From a bacterium (GTDB lineage: Bacteria; Orphanbacterota; Orphanbacteria; Orphanbacterales; Orphanbacteraceae), in NCBI GenBank assembly GCA_025782575.1, contig JALGYY010000017.1, forward strand, positions 485,892 to 549,891: DNA of 64,000 nucleotides, given 5' to 3'. Under the pieces are notes generated by a model that saw nothing but the letters and a program-made list of their open reading frames with translations, was not told the origin of the DNA and ran no database searches. This document shows, in pieces, positions 51,977-60,810 of this stretch (position 1 is its first letter; every line of letters starts with the position of its first letter). Position numbers and translations under genes: made by a program.

Positions 51977-52798
51977 ATGACTCAGAGATCCTCAATCGAG
52001 TGGACTGACTCGACTTGGAATCCAGTTCGTGGCTGCACCAAAATCAGCACCGGATGCAAGCACTGCTATGCTGAGAGGTTTGCCGAACGTTGGCGCGGAA
52101 TAGAGGGCCATCCATATGAGCGGGGGTTCGATCTCCGACTGGTCCCCGAGAGACTCTTTGATCCGCTACTATGGTCGCAATCGAGAACCATCTTTGTCAA
52201 TTCGATGAGTGATTTGTTCCACGAATCAGTCCCGGAAGAATATATCCGCGCAGTTTTCGAGATTATGGCTCTTGCTGATTGGCATGTTTATCAGGTTCTC
52301 ACAAAACGATCAACTAGGATGCGGAAAATAGTTTCCTCTCTGCCATCTCATCTGCAGTCGTTACCCCATATCTGGCTCGGCGTTAGCGTGGAAAACAAGA
52401 AACACGGCGTTCCTCGAATTAACGTTCTTCGTCAAACACCAGCATCTGTCCGATTTCTCTCAGTCGAACCACTTCTTGCGGATGTTGGGCAACTCAATCT
52501 AAGGGGCATTCATTGGGTGATCGTAGGTGGGGAAAGTGGACCAGGTGCACGGCCAATGCAACGGTCATGGGTTGTGTCAGTTCGCCGACAATGTCGCGCG
52601 GCAAAGGTCCCATTCTTCTTCAAGCAGTGGGGCGGGATTCATAAGAAGCATGCTGGACGGACATTAGACGGTCGCACTTATAGTGGGATGCCTCCCCTTT
52701 GCTCCACCACTCCTCCCGACGGCAAGGGGCGGATAGAATTACTTAAAGAAGCCAGGGATAGTTTCATCTGTTCCCTAGCCCATCAACTCACTGCGTGA
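51977..52798 (+). CDS. Three-Cys-motif protein (DUF5131, phage Gp37/Gp68-like)
   Basis: This 273-residue protein begins SSIEWTDSTWNPVRGCTKI. Three Cys in CTKISTGCKHCYAERF (C-x6-C-x2-C) form an iron-sulfur-like site similar to radical SAM enzymes. VNSMSDLFHE, VLTKRSTRM, WLGVSVENKK and VGGESGPGARPM are typical of the DUF5131/Gp37-Gp68 family. It pairs with TcmP, and both are probably one enzyme system. Substrate is unknown. Confidence 0.9.
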   Translation: MTQRSSIEWTDSTWNPVRGCTKISTGCKHCYAERFAERWRGIEGHPYERGFDLRLVPERLFDPLLWSQSRTIFVNSMSDLFHESVPEEYIRAVFEIMALADWHVYQVLTKRSTRMRKIVSSLPSHLQSLPHIWLGVSVENKKHGVPRINVLRQTPASVRFLSVEPLLADVGQLNLRGIHWVIVGGESGPGARPMQRSWVVSVRRQCRAAKVPFFFKQWGGIHKKHAGRTLDGRTYSGMPPLCSTTPPDGKGRIELLKEARDSFICSLAHQLTA

Positions 52799-52856
52799 GC
52801 CTTCGACGGTGCAACTCAGGACAAACCTAATAAGTCGAGTCAGCCTCCTTCCCACT

Positions 52857-53198
52857 ATGTGGAACGAACCAACAGCCAGGATGCTCGCAAAACTTCCAAA
52901 ACTCTACGAGACGGAAAGAACGAAGCTAGAGGACAAGCTCATCCACTTTCACTTTTTCTTAGGTGGATGTGACTGGTACGCTGCCGAGTACGGGCCTGAA
53001 GGTCGGATCTTCTTTGGATATGCGATTCTGAACAACGATTTGCAAAATTCTGAATGGGGTTATTTTGGATTTGACGATCTAAGGTCGCTGAGAACAAAAC
53101 AGGGAATTGAAGTTGATCGAGATCTACACTGGAAGACGACAAGAGCCTCGGGTGTTGAGAGAATCAAGCGGACGTACGAAGCTCGGGGACTCAGATAG
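52857..53198 (+). CDS. DUF2958-family protein
   Basis: This is a 113-residue protein starting MWNEPTARMLAKLPKL. It has KLIHFHFFLGGCDWYAAEY, FFGYAILNNDLQNSEWGYF and a basic C-terminus. This is the core of DUF2958, a small domain common in plasmids and integrative elements. The ribosome site is weak and a start 16 codons upstream is possible. Function is unknown. Confidence 0.75.
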   Translation: MWNEPTARMLAKLPKLYETERTKLEDKLIHFHFFLGGCDWYAAEYGPEGRIFFGYAILNNDLQNSEWGYFGFDDLRSLRTKQGIEVDRDLHWKTTRASGVERIKRTYEARGLR

Positions 53199-53263
53199 AC
53201 GAACACGATCCGGGAATCTAAATATTCGAAACCCTTAAGTACAAGGGCTGTCTACCACTTTCT

Positions 53264-53605
53264 GTGGTACAATACGACCTTATTCAGGAACTCCCAAGTG
53301 GACAGCTTGAGATCTTAGATAGAGTTAGTGCTCCAAATTCTGACATTCCGTCTCAAGGCGATGTGGTAGCATATGCCCATCAAGAACATCATGGACTGGA
53401 GCAGGCGTATGAGGTCAAGGTAGTTGTTCGAATGTACAAGAGGATAGAGTTATCAGAATTAGAATGCCGCAAGCAACTTGCGTTTCATGGCAAGTCCACT
53501 GCCCTCGAGACCTCCCTCTCGTCTCCATTGGTAATCGTGCGAAAGCTCATTGTTGAAGACCTTGTCGACAGGCTCTTTGAGCAATACTCTTGTCGCGACG
53601 AATAG
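53264..53605 (+). CDS. Hypothetical protein
   Basis: This frame codes for 113 residues from a GTG, with no clear ribosome site. It shows mixed strands and helices (VQYDLIQELPSGQLEIL; YEVKVVVRMYKRIELSELE) without recognisable motifs. It lies between the DUF2958 and HAD-fusion genes on the same strand. A -10-like TACAAT overlaps the start, so the true start may be further in. Confidence 0.5.
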   Translation: MVQYDLIQELPSGQLEILDRVSAPNSDIPSQGDVVAYAHQEHHGLEQAYEVKVVVRMYKRIELSELECRKQLAFHGKSTALETSLSSPLVIVRKLIVEDLVDRLFEQYSCRDE

Positions 53606-53616
53606 CTAGGTGATAA

Positions 53617-55029
53617 GTGGCCTTGATGTCCAAGACGAATGGTAGCTATCCAATTGGCCGTGAACGTCCGTTTCCGAAATGGTTGTTAATCTTTTGTGGC
53701 TACATTGTTGCGAGTGCCTCTACAATAGCTACAGTCATTGGTCTGTTTGAGGGCAATGAAAACCTAGGAGGGGCTAGGTCACTCGTATGGGCTCTTGAGT
53801 GCATTACTATTATTCTCACTGCCGCAATTGTGACGTTGGGTCATGTCGCAGTGTATTACCGTCGGCGCTACAAGGTACATCGCCGGAGAGGACTTATTCA
53901 TGAGCTGTACCCTAACCGTGTATGGCTCCAGGGCAATTATGAGGAATTCCTCCGGGGAGCAGAAAGCGAGTTCATAGCTTGCGGCATTTCACTACACACC
54001 TTAGTGACTACTTCGAACCTACAGAGTCTCCTACACAGTGCCCTTCAGAGCCACCAAGATCTGCACATATATTTCGTGTTTCAAGAACCATACTCTGCCG
54101 TTGTCAAGCAACGAGAAAGCGAGGAAGACCGTCCTCGCGATCGGATTTCCTCTGATTGCCACTCAAATATCAATGCTGTTCTCAGTATAAAGTCGAAGCT
54201 CGGCGAGCTAGGAAGCCGTTTCCACGTTCATACATCAGATCAATTCGCACCGGTTGGGTTCTTCTTAGTAAGCGACCATCGGCTCTTTCTAGAGCCGTAT
54301 CTCCATAAGGAAATAGGCCGGAATTGTCCGACGATTCGGATGGAGCGGAACAAGAATAACAAAGCTGTATGGGATAAGCTACGTAATCATCTTCGGGCTC
54401 TCATAAGGGCCACGAATGAATTGGAATCGGAAGGTGTTTCGTTTCCGCATCTGACGCCGCTTACGGGACGAATCGATCGTGCGCATCTGAGGCGAGCGAT
54501 CTTTCTTGATAGAGATGGGGTCTTAATTGAAGACAAAAACTATCTAAGTACTCCGGATGATATTCGGCTTCTGCCGGGAGTTGACGACGCTCTTAGGACT
54601 TTATTCCACCGATACCGATTGATCGTAATCACGAACCAGAGTGGAGTTGCCCGCGGATATTTCACGGAGAAAGAGTTAATTCGGATCCATTCGCGATTGC
54701 TTGAAACACTGGAAGAGCGGTCGGCATTGGTTGACGCTATCTACTACTGTCCTCATCTTCCAGAGGGAGGTGTTCCTGATTATCGGCGGATCTGTAGTTG
54801 CAGAAAACCGTCGCCGGGTCTATTGCTTGCTGCCATAGAACGCTTTAATTTGCAGCCGGAAATCTCCTATATGGTGGGGGACAAGGTGTCAGACGTTGAG
54901 GCTGGGCGGGCGGCAGGCACAAAAACCGTTCTGATCACTGGAACTGAATCAGCGAGGGGCTACGCAAAGGCCGATTTGGAGTCGTCATCACTTTCGGAGG
55001 CCGTCGACTTGATAATGAGTCGGGCTTAG
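53617..55029 (+). CDS. Membrane-anchored sensor-like protein fused to a GmhB/HisB-type HAD phosphatase
   Basis: This 470-residue fusion has two membrane helices (about 21-43 and 56-80), a cytosolic region (about 85-270) with YEEFLRGAESEFIACGISL that resembles a phospholipase-D-like or DUF5919 fold, and a C-terminal HAD phosphatase. The phosphatase has nucleophile D298 and D300 in IFLDRDGV, ITNQSGVARGYF, a Cys/His zinc loop YYCPHLPEGG and CSCRKPSPG, and VGDKVSDVEAG. This C-terminal domain is like heptose-1,7-bisphosphate 7-phosphatase. No heptose genes are near it in the island; gmhA is 47 kb away. The fusion suggests signalling or defence instead. Start TTG/ATG ambiguity is small. Confidence 0.8.
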   Translation: MALMSKTNGSYPIGRERPFPKWLLIFCGYIVASASTIATVIGLFEGNENLGGARSLVWALECITIILTAAIVTLGHVAVYYRRRYKVHRRRGLIHELYPNRVWLQGNYEEFLRGAESEFIACGISLHTLVTTSNLQSLLHSALQSHQDLHIYFVFQEPYSAVVKQRESEEDRPRDRISSDCHSNINAVLSIKSKLGELGSRFHVHTSDQFAPVGFFLVSDHRLFLEPYLHKEIGRNCPTIRMERNKNNKAVWDKLRNHLRALIRATNELESEGVSFPHLTPLTGRIDRAHLRRAIFLDRDGVLIEDKNYLSTPDDIRLLPGVDDALRTLFHRYRLIVITNQSGVARGYFTEKELIRIHSRLLETLEERSALVDAIYYCPHLPEGGVPDYRRICSCRKPSPGLLLAAIERFNLQPEISYMVGDKVSDVEAGRAAGTKTVLITGTESARGYAKADLESSSLSEAVDLIMSRA

Positions 55030-55098
55030 GACAATGCTCAATAGTAAGAGAATAGTATGGTCAGTTAGACAACGTGGCCTCTAGTGCGCGGCCTGTAG

Positions 55099-55115
55099 GA
55101 CCCGCGGGGTCTTTT
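55099..55115 (+). terminator. Short terminator after the HAD fusion gene
   Basis: GACCC (55099-55103), loop GCG, GGGTC (55107-55111) and TTTT form a small rho-independent terminator about 70 bases after the HAD-fusion stop. Confidence 0.55.
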
Positions 55116-55267
55116 ACTTCTCTCATACGATCTGTGACTCTTCCAGCTTCAGTGGAACGACCTGAAGAGTGGGGAGCCATGGGACGGAGCCGGACTTGGC
55201 CCGCCGAAGTCCAATTGGGCGAAAATCCAGCAAGTACTTGTAGAAGATCCTCCTAGCGGTTTCGACA

Positions 55268-56050
55268 CTAGAGCCTGGAAGTAGTTCTCCCGACTTCATA
55301 CATGACTAGCGCAGTTTGAAATACGGCGCGTCGAGCATCCTCCCATTTGAGTTCGTCTCCTTCCTTCAGCGCCCCGTGCTCTTGCCGTTGAACCAAGTCA
55401 CTTACAGTTCCCCAGTACTGGAGGAGTGCTTTGAGGAAGGAGGTTTCCTTCTCTCCGACATCGGTACCAAGAGAATCCAAGACAGACCGAACCCTCGCTA
55501 CGGTATGTGCCGGATTCGGGGCCGCATTTGGAGGGTTGAGAGTATCGATCAGTTCGGTGGCAAATTCCTGAAGCGCCTCTCGACAAAGGTGCCCAATCGT
55601 CGTCAGTTGCTTTTCCGAATCGCTTTCCCATAACATTGAATCGGCCTTAACGAGCTTCTCGTGGGCCCTAAAAAACCTGCCTTTGAAATCATCAGCGTGC
55701 AAGTAAGCACTTATGTGATTCTCTACTTTCTCAGTCACCAGCCCCTCGGCCCCCTTCATCTCCTTGTAGTACTGATAGCCCTCCGGGGTTACATCATAGA
55801 TTCGTGAAGTCCTGTCCCCAGATTTTTCCGTAAGAAGACCCGCTCTTGCCAAGACCTCTAAATCCCCAGGAAAGGCCTCTTGTCGGCCACCAGGAAGGCC
55901 TGCGTGGATCATCGTCCGGTTCGAAGACGAGATTCCCATAGAGGTAAGAAACTGTCTGCGCTGATCTCGAGGCACGTTCCGAGCTGCCTCCACCATCGCT
56001 ACCAGAAGCTCCTTCTGCTCCATCTCAAGCAATATATCGCTATACAACAC
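55268..56050 (-). CDS. Winged-helix and helical-domain protein
   Basis: This 260-residue protein has an N-terminal helical part, a winged-helix-like centre (about 60-110: LEVLARAGLLTEKSGDRTSR and YDVTPEGYQYYKEM) and a C-terminal helical bundle (HLCREALQEFATELIDTL). The bundle resembles HEPN-like or abortive-infection-associated domains but lacks an obvious R-x4-H. It is convergent with the HAD-fusion gene. Likely a regulator or toxin-associated protein; not assigned to a family. Confidence 0.6.
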   Translation of the reverse strand: MLYSDILLEMEQKELLVAMVEAARNVPRDQRRQFLTSMGISSSNRTMIHAGLPGGRQEAFPGDLEVLARAGLLTEKSGDRTSRIYDVTPEGYQYYKEMKGAEGLVTEKVENHISAYLHADDFKGRFFRAHEKLVKADSMLWESDSEKQLTTIGHLCREALQEFATELIDTLNPPNAAPNPAHTVARVRSVLDSLGTDVGEKETSFLKALLQYWGTVSDLVQRQEHGALKEGDELKWEDARRAVFQTALVMYEVGRTTSRL

Positions 56051-56213
56051 TATCGTTCCTCCTTCTAGATAGCTGAGAATATATCAGAATTCACCTGAGA
56101 AGAGTAAGGACTAGGAAAGCAATAAGGCCCCACCGCCAAGGGCGGTTTGTCTGAAGCTCCAGCACCAAATCAGGACATCTATTAAGTATCAAACTTGCCA
56201 AAGTTAACTCAGA

Positions 56214-56402
56214 ATGAAGAAATGCATAAAATGCCAAAAACCAATCAGCATGGGGGAGAACATCATTGGAGTTCAATTTGGAGTTCTAGGTTCAAGAGGT
56301 TTTGTTCCTTTAGAAGAGACAGAAATCTTCTGCTCGGATGATTGTGTAATACAAAATTTCAAAGATATGGAATTACCGAAAGAGAAGGAACGCATTCCGT
56401 AA
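56214..56402 (+). CDS. Small zinc-finger protein
   Basis: This 62-residue protein has CIKCQKPI and CSDDCV, two CxxC/CxxxC units 36 residues apart that could bind zinc. The coding region is more A+T-rich than its neighbours. The stop lies 12 bases before the SymE-RadC start, so they are probably co-transcribed. Function unknown. Confidence 0.6.
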   Translation: MKKCIKCQKPISMGENIIGVQFGVLGSRGFVPLEETEIFCSDDCVIQNFKDMELPKEKERIP

Positions 56403-56413
56403 GAAGAAAAACA

Positions 56414-57031
56414 ATGAACAAGAGATATAGACAGATAGCTGTGAGAGAAGGAAGAAGAAATGGAAAAAGCCATCCTTCAATCTCATTATCAGGCAAATGG
56501 TTACAGGAGCTAGGCTATGAGATAGGAGCAACGGCTACTGTTACCACTAGCTATGATGGAAGCTTGGCAATCAGACCGGAAAGAGAACGAGCACCTCCTT
56601 TACCAAAATGTTTTGTAGAGATCTACTTGAGCAGAGTTCCATCTGGAGGAAATCAAGGAGCATTGATTAGCAGCCCGGATGATATCTATAAGGTTTTGAA
56701 ATTCCTTTCAGAATCTGATCGAGAGAGATTTGTAGGAGTTTACTTAGATGCCAAGAATAGAATCAATTGCTTGGATGAAATCAGCAAGGGAACTTTAACA
56801 GCATCTCTAGTTCATCCTCGAGAAGTCTATAAGGCAGCAATTCTTACGAATGCAGCATCGGTTATTATTGCGCACAACCACCCAAGTGGCGATCCAAGAC
56901 CGAGTAGGGAAGATATTGAGCTAACCGAGCGACTGATAGATGCAGGAAAGATGATTGGGATTGAGTTGTTAGATCATGTGATTGTTGGAAATGGGAATTT
57001 TGAGAGCTTGCGAGAGACTGGGTATCTTTGA
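56414..57031 (+). CDS. SymE-like/RadC JAB-domain fusion
   Basis: This 205-residue protein starts at MNKRYRQIAVREG. Residues about 20-55 (HPSISLSGKWLQELGYEIG, then AIRP) match the SymE toxin/AbrB-like fold. The remainder is a RadC-type JAB domain with H154 and H156 in HNHPSGD and S164-x-x-D167. The usual RadC helix-hairpin-helix is missing, as in phage-type RadC, and SymE is in its place. RadC-like proteins often move with islands; their biochemical role is uncertain. A longer frame upstream (56342) overlaps the small zinc-finger gene. Confidence 0.78.
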   Translation: MNKRYRQIAVREGRRNGKSHPSISLSGKWLQELGYEIGATATVTTSYDGSLAIRPERERAPPLPKCFVEIYLSRVPSGGNQGALISSPDDIYKVLKFLSESDRERFVGVYLDAKNRINCLDEISKGTLTASLVHPREVYKAAILTNAASVIIAHNHPSGDPRPSREDIELTERLIDAGKMIGIELLDHVIVGNGNFESLRETGYL

Positions 57032-57134
57032 ATCCTAATGAATCGCGACATAGTGGTTGTCAATCAAATTGGATAACGGTATAGGTATATAGCCCTGTTT
57101 GAAGTTCTACTTGATTTGGGGAGCCCGCAATTCA

Positions 57135-58688
57135 ATGTCCATACGGTTTAAGGGATTATCATCATTTGTCAACAAGCTACTTCCTATGGGCGGGCTGGTC
57201 CGTCGTATAGTCAAGGTTCTGTACACTGTGGTGGCCGGCGGCTCAGTCATCGCTATACTGACATTTTGCATTGGAATCAAAGATCACGTCGAGGCTTGGG
57301 ACCGTGCTCGTGATGGTGACGAAAGCCTGAGGGTTCTTGATTTTGATGGTGCGGACTCGCTTTACACGTTGGCGGCTCGAACTGCACCATGGCCCCTATT
57401 TGGAGCCGCGTTCGACAAAAGGGCTAACCGGATACAAATCCTGGGAGGCATGTCGACCGGAGGCTACCTCGCAGACTTGGACCGGTTGAAGAACGGATTC
57501 TATGGAGATTTACTGAGACGAAGCATCAGAATACACACTAATCGGTTTGGGAACGATCCGTTTTTGGACTACCTAGCTGTACTTTCATTGCTCGGATATG
57601 GTGACCGTTTGTCTCTAATGTCCATTCGAGATCGCATAGCTAAAAAGCAGAGCCATTGTGCATGGGATTGTGCTTCATTAATCGCCATCCGAGCCCAATT
57701 TATAGCTTCAGATTTCACTCCACAGAGCGACATTCTTGACTCATTGGTTGCCCTAAGGTCCATGCAATGCTGGAACTCTAATGAGTTTGTTGTCATGGAC
57801 GCTAAGTCAGCGAGTCTTTGGTCATTGAATGATTACACGGGTGCTCTCCATATTCTGACATCCTTAAATCTTAAGTACCCCCAAAGCCAGACCAATCAAT
57901 GGACTTATGCTCAGCGATTGTTAGACATTGATTCCTTGGACGCTGCACAGACCTTGATAAACAGCATGATTATCAACGCCAAAGAACCGTTTATTGCTTT
58001 CCGCCTTCAAGGCGATCTTTTTGATGATAGACAGAAGAAGCTAGATCGCCAGGCTGCACGCGGTGTGATCGTCCAAGCGCTTACGAGCTATGAGAAATCA
58101 TTGAAGGCACACCCAAACTTTCCAGCGCAACTCAATCGTCACGTCGTCGAGTATAAATATGCAAGCGAACTTGGAAATTGGGGTCGTCTGGCCGCCTTGA
58201 CAGATTCCTTGCTTAAGCTTTCTGTTCTTATCCCGCCTGATCATCGTTTCGGAAAAACGATCTCCTTCTTTCTTGGTTCTTGCTTGAGTGATCCTCAAAA
58301 CCCAATAATGTCATACGAGGCGGCGCTCTCCTATTACGCTTCTGCATGCCGCCACTCAACCCCTGTAGAATCAACTATATACTGCGGTGACTATATTTGG
58401 ACATTTGCTGATTACCTGTCGAGCACCCCCTATCGCGGTCCAAGCCAGATAAGAATAGATTCCCTTGTTCGTCTGGCCAAGAAAGTGATCGATCTAAACC
58501 CTAGGAATATTGAAAACAGGAAAGCCCACATCAAGCTCCTAATAGCTGATTGCAGGCTTGATGCGGTAAGGGCCGCACTACATGATTTCAAGCCCCAGCT
58601 ACCAGATTCAACTCTCAAACAAGTTTCCGCTGCTCTGGAGATGGCAGCAAGAGGCGATTGCGCATTCGCGGCGCTTATGGTTAGGTAG
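57135..58688 (+). CDS. Membrane-anchored helical-repeat protein
   Basis: This 517-residue protein starts MSIRFKGLSSFVNKLLP. One membrane helix (about 30-50) is followed by a large helical region with TPR-like repeats (VLDFDGADSLYTLAARTAP; YEKSLKAHPNFPAQLNR; KVIDLNPRNIENRKAHIK). It probably faces the periplasm and works as a scaffold. A GGGGAG lies 10 bases before the chosen ATG; a TTG 36 bases upstream is possible. No enzyme motif was found. Confidence 0.65.
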   Translation: MSIRFKGLSSFVNKLLPMGGLVRRIVKVLYTVVAGGSVIAILTFCIGIKDHVEAWDRARDGDESLRVLDFDGADSLYTLAARTAPWPLFGAAFDKRANRIQILGGMSTGGYLADLDRLKNGFYGDLLRRSIRIHTNRFGNDPFLDYLAVLSLLGYGDRLSLMSIRDRIAKKQSHCAWDCASLIAIRAQFIASDFTPQSDILDSLVALRSMQCWNSNEFVVMDAKSASLWSLNDYTGALHILTSLNLKYPQSQTNQWTYAQRLLDIDSLDAAQTLINSMIINAKEPFIAFRLQGDLFDDRQKKLDRQAARGVIVQALTSYEKSLKAHPNFPAQLNRHVVEYKYASELGNWGRLAALTDSLLKLSVLIPPDHRFGKTISFFLGSCLSDPQNPIMSYEAALSYYASACRHSTPVESTIYCGDYIWTFADYLSSTPYRGPSQIRIDSLVRLAKKVIDLNPRNIENRKAHIKLLIADCRLDAVRAALHDFKPQLPDSTLKQVSAALEMAARGDCAFAALMVR

Positions 58689-58722
58689 AAATGTTTATAA
58701 GGAACCAACGCTTTGCTGTGGT

Positions 58723-59040
58723 ATGACAATTGTTCGATCGCTGAAATGTGGTACGCTCGCAATCTGGCTATGTTTCTCGATAAATGGATGTACTGGTGAT
58801 AACCAAACGAGAGCTCGTGCCCCTCCATTGGAAACTATGACAGAGGAAATGAAGCATCCGGGGTCGATTTTCTCCGATCCTTCCCCCCAAACAATGATGA
58901 GGGACAATTTTGAATTTGGCCTTCTGTGCAAAGGATACTCTAATTCAGATGCTCATCAAATGGTGGAAAAGTATTTCCCACGCGTTGACTGCTCGAAGGA
59001 TCAATATGGAAGGATTAATGATTCTAGCGTTGAAGACTGA
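58723..59040 (+). CDS. Putative small lipoprotein
   Basis: This is a 105-residue protein starting MTIVRSLKCGTLAIWLCF. A hydrophobic segment ends in SINGC, a possible lipobox, then a polar domain with PQTMMRDNFEFGLLCKGYS. It follows the TPR-like gene by 34 bases. Start is uncertain and the ribosome site is weak. Confidence 0.5.
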   Translation: MTIVRSLKCGTLAIWLCFSINGCTGDNQTRARAPPLETMTEEMKHPGSIFSDPSPQTMMRDNFEFGLLCKGYSNSDAHQMVEKYFPRVDCSKDQYGRINDSSVED

Positions 59041-59338
59041 TGAATGTATTACGAGACTACCCGGCTGGATATGCACATCTATTTAGTTGCAGTGAAACTA
59101 TTCCTTGAACAATATTAACGCAACTCTTTAGCTCTTCCCAATCGTGAGCATTGCCTCATTGATATGTGTTAAAGGCATCTCTGAAAGCATTACGCGGCTC
59201 GATTTCTCCAGCGCCATTATACGACCATCAATTTCAGCCTCAACCCCCTAGGTGATACAGTATGATGTGTAAGTCGTTATCGAGAAACGCCTTTAGTATC
59301 TATTATACCGCCTCGATTCTAGGTCGAAAGGGAAGTGA
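59041..59338. other. Intergenic region before the HEPN gene
   Basis: These 298 bases have no gene that I can support. TATTATA near 59298 may be a -10 element for the HEPN gene. Several short inverted sequences occur but none is convincing. Confidence 0.4.
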
Positions 59339-60571
59339 ATGTGTGCTCAATGGATTATTCGCGACGACAATATCACTCAGATAATTGTTCAGCTAAATCG
59401 AGCAAAACGAGTTAGCAAAGGTAAGGTCCGCTATGATGGTCAACGCTTCATGTTTCTGGACGCGATTGTTGCCAATGCTCTACATCCGGAACCAAGAATA
59501 GTGGATGCAGAGAGACTGCGAATCGCGCGTGAGGCTCTTTTCTCAGAGAAATTTGCAACTAGCCCCATCGGCAAGAGGTCTTTGTTGGCAGAGATAACTC
59601 GAAGGGAGAAAAACTATCTCATTCGATCACCGCAAGAATATGTTCTCATTACTAATATATCTTCGCGACCGCTGCCTTCGTTAAGGAGAAGATCACTCCA
59701 GAAATGCACACTTATCTTCTCTCCGGCGATTTTACCTAAACTGGCCAACCTTAGAAACGAAAGTCTACCAGACTCTCTAAAGAACCTAGAGTTACCACGA
59801 TACAATCACTTCCTCCGCCTTCACTTAAAAGCGCGCACACCCCAGGAAGCGATACATCGGGGGATAGACACAATCGACTACTTGCGAAGCCTATGGTGTT
59901 TTTCTATTAATTACCAACGTTATCGTTTCCCCGGGGGTGATCCTGGGCCGTTTAACGATCTAATCCTAGGGCCGGTTCATTCACTTCATGATTCGAATGG
60001 AAAACTAAAAGGCCTTTGGTCACCGCATATGTACAAGGCGCCGAGTGGAGATTATCATGTATTGCGAAATTGGAAGCGTGCGCTGGCTTTCGAGCGATGG
60101 GCAAGAAAGAGAATTGAGAAATGTAGCGATCCTGATTGGGTAATACTTCAATTCAAGCGGTATGTTACCGCTCTAGATTCTTACGATTACGACTCTGTAT
60201 TTCTTCACCTCTGGAGCTTACTTGAATCTTTGACTGGTACAAAGCCCAACGAACCTCACACGGTTACTGTACGCCGTGCGGCATTCCCCTTTACCGACAA
60301 TGAATTCGACATGTCGATCCTAAATACTTTGAGGAGCGCCAGAAACAGACTAGTTCACAGAAGAGAGTCTCCGGCTGATAGTGAATCACTTGTATTTCAA
60401 ACCAAGGCCTATGTTGAAGAGCTATTAAGAATCTATCTTGATCTTTGTATGCGATGGGACGTTTCGGAAATTCCTGAACTTCTGGATAAACCTAGAAATC
60501 TCAATATATTGAAAAAGGAAATTCGGCAGTTGCGGATGGTACAGAAATGGCTAACACTAAATCGCAGATAG
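59339..60571 (+). CDS. Apea-like HEPN-domain protein
   Basis: This 410-residue protein has GGGAAG before the ATG. The N-terminal 200 residues carry helices and an LRLHLKARTPQEAIHRG stretch. A C-terminal HEPN domain (about 270-400) has LLESLTGTKPNEPHT and the R-x4-H motif R-N-R-L-V-H near 335 in SARNRLVHRRE. This is the layout of Apea/AbiA-CTD-like proteins, many of them RNases in abortive infection (established for HEPN). No antitoxin is adjacent. It could be a stand-alone defence effector. Confidence 0.72.
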   Translation: MCAQWIIRDDNITQIIVQLNRAKRVSKGKVRYDGQRFMFLDAIVANALHPEPRIVDAERLRIAREALFSEKFATSPIGKRSLLAEITRREKNYLIRSPQEYVLITNISSRPLPSLRRRSLQKCTLIFSPAILPKLANLRNESLPDSLKNLELPRYNHFLRLHLKARTPQEAIHRGIDTIDYLRSLWCFSINYQRYRFPGGDPGPFNDLILGPVHSLHDSNGKLKGLWSPHMYKAPSGDYHVLRNWKRALAFERWARKRIEKCSDPDWVILQFKRYVTALDSYDYDSVFLHLWSLLESLTGTKPNEPHTVTVRRAAFPFTDNEFDMSILNTLRSARNRLVHRRESPADSESLVFQTKAYVEELLRIYLDLCMRWDVSEIPELLDKPRNLNILKKEIRQLRMVQKWLTLNRR

Positions 60572-60810
60572 GATTTGATAGGCTTGCCGATAGAATTAGC
60601 CTTTCCGTCTTGGGGCCAAACGGGTATGCCCCCTCCTGGAGATTATTGTAGCAGTCCGCCCGAGCAACTGAACGGCAGTTGTGCAGCATTCTCCCTCCGC
60701 CTAGTTAGGAAGGACATACTGAGCATCCCCTTTCCTTGGAATCCTCCCTTCCACAGGGGGATAGGTGTGCAGAAGTGGCATGCATGCGCCCCTACACTAG
60801 TCGATCCAAC

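Noticed and set aside
55030-56213. Search for a second att site or partial tRNA-Ser copy after the HAD-fusion gene
   Set aside because: No copy of the tRNA-Ser(TGA) 5' or 3' end was found by eye here or elsewhere in the island, so no right border is claimed.
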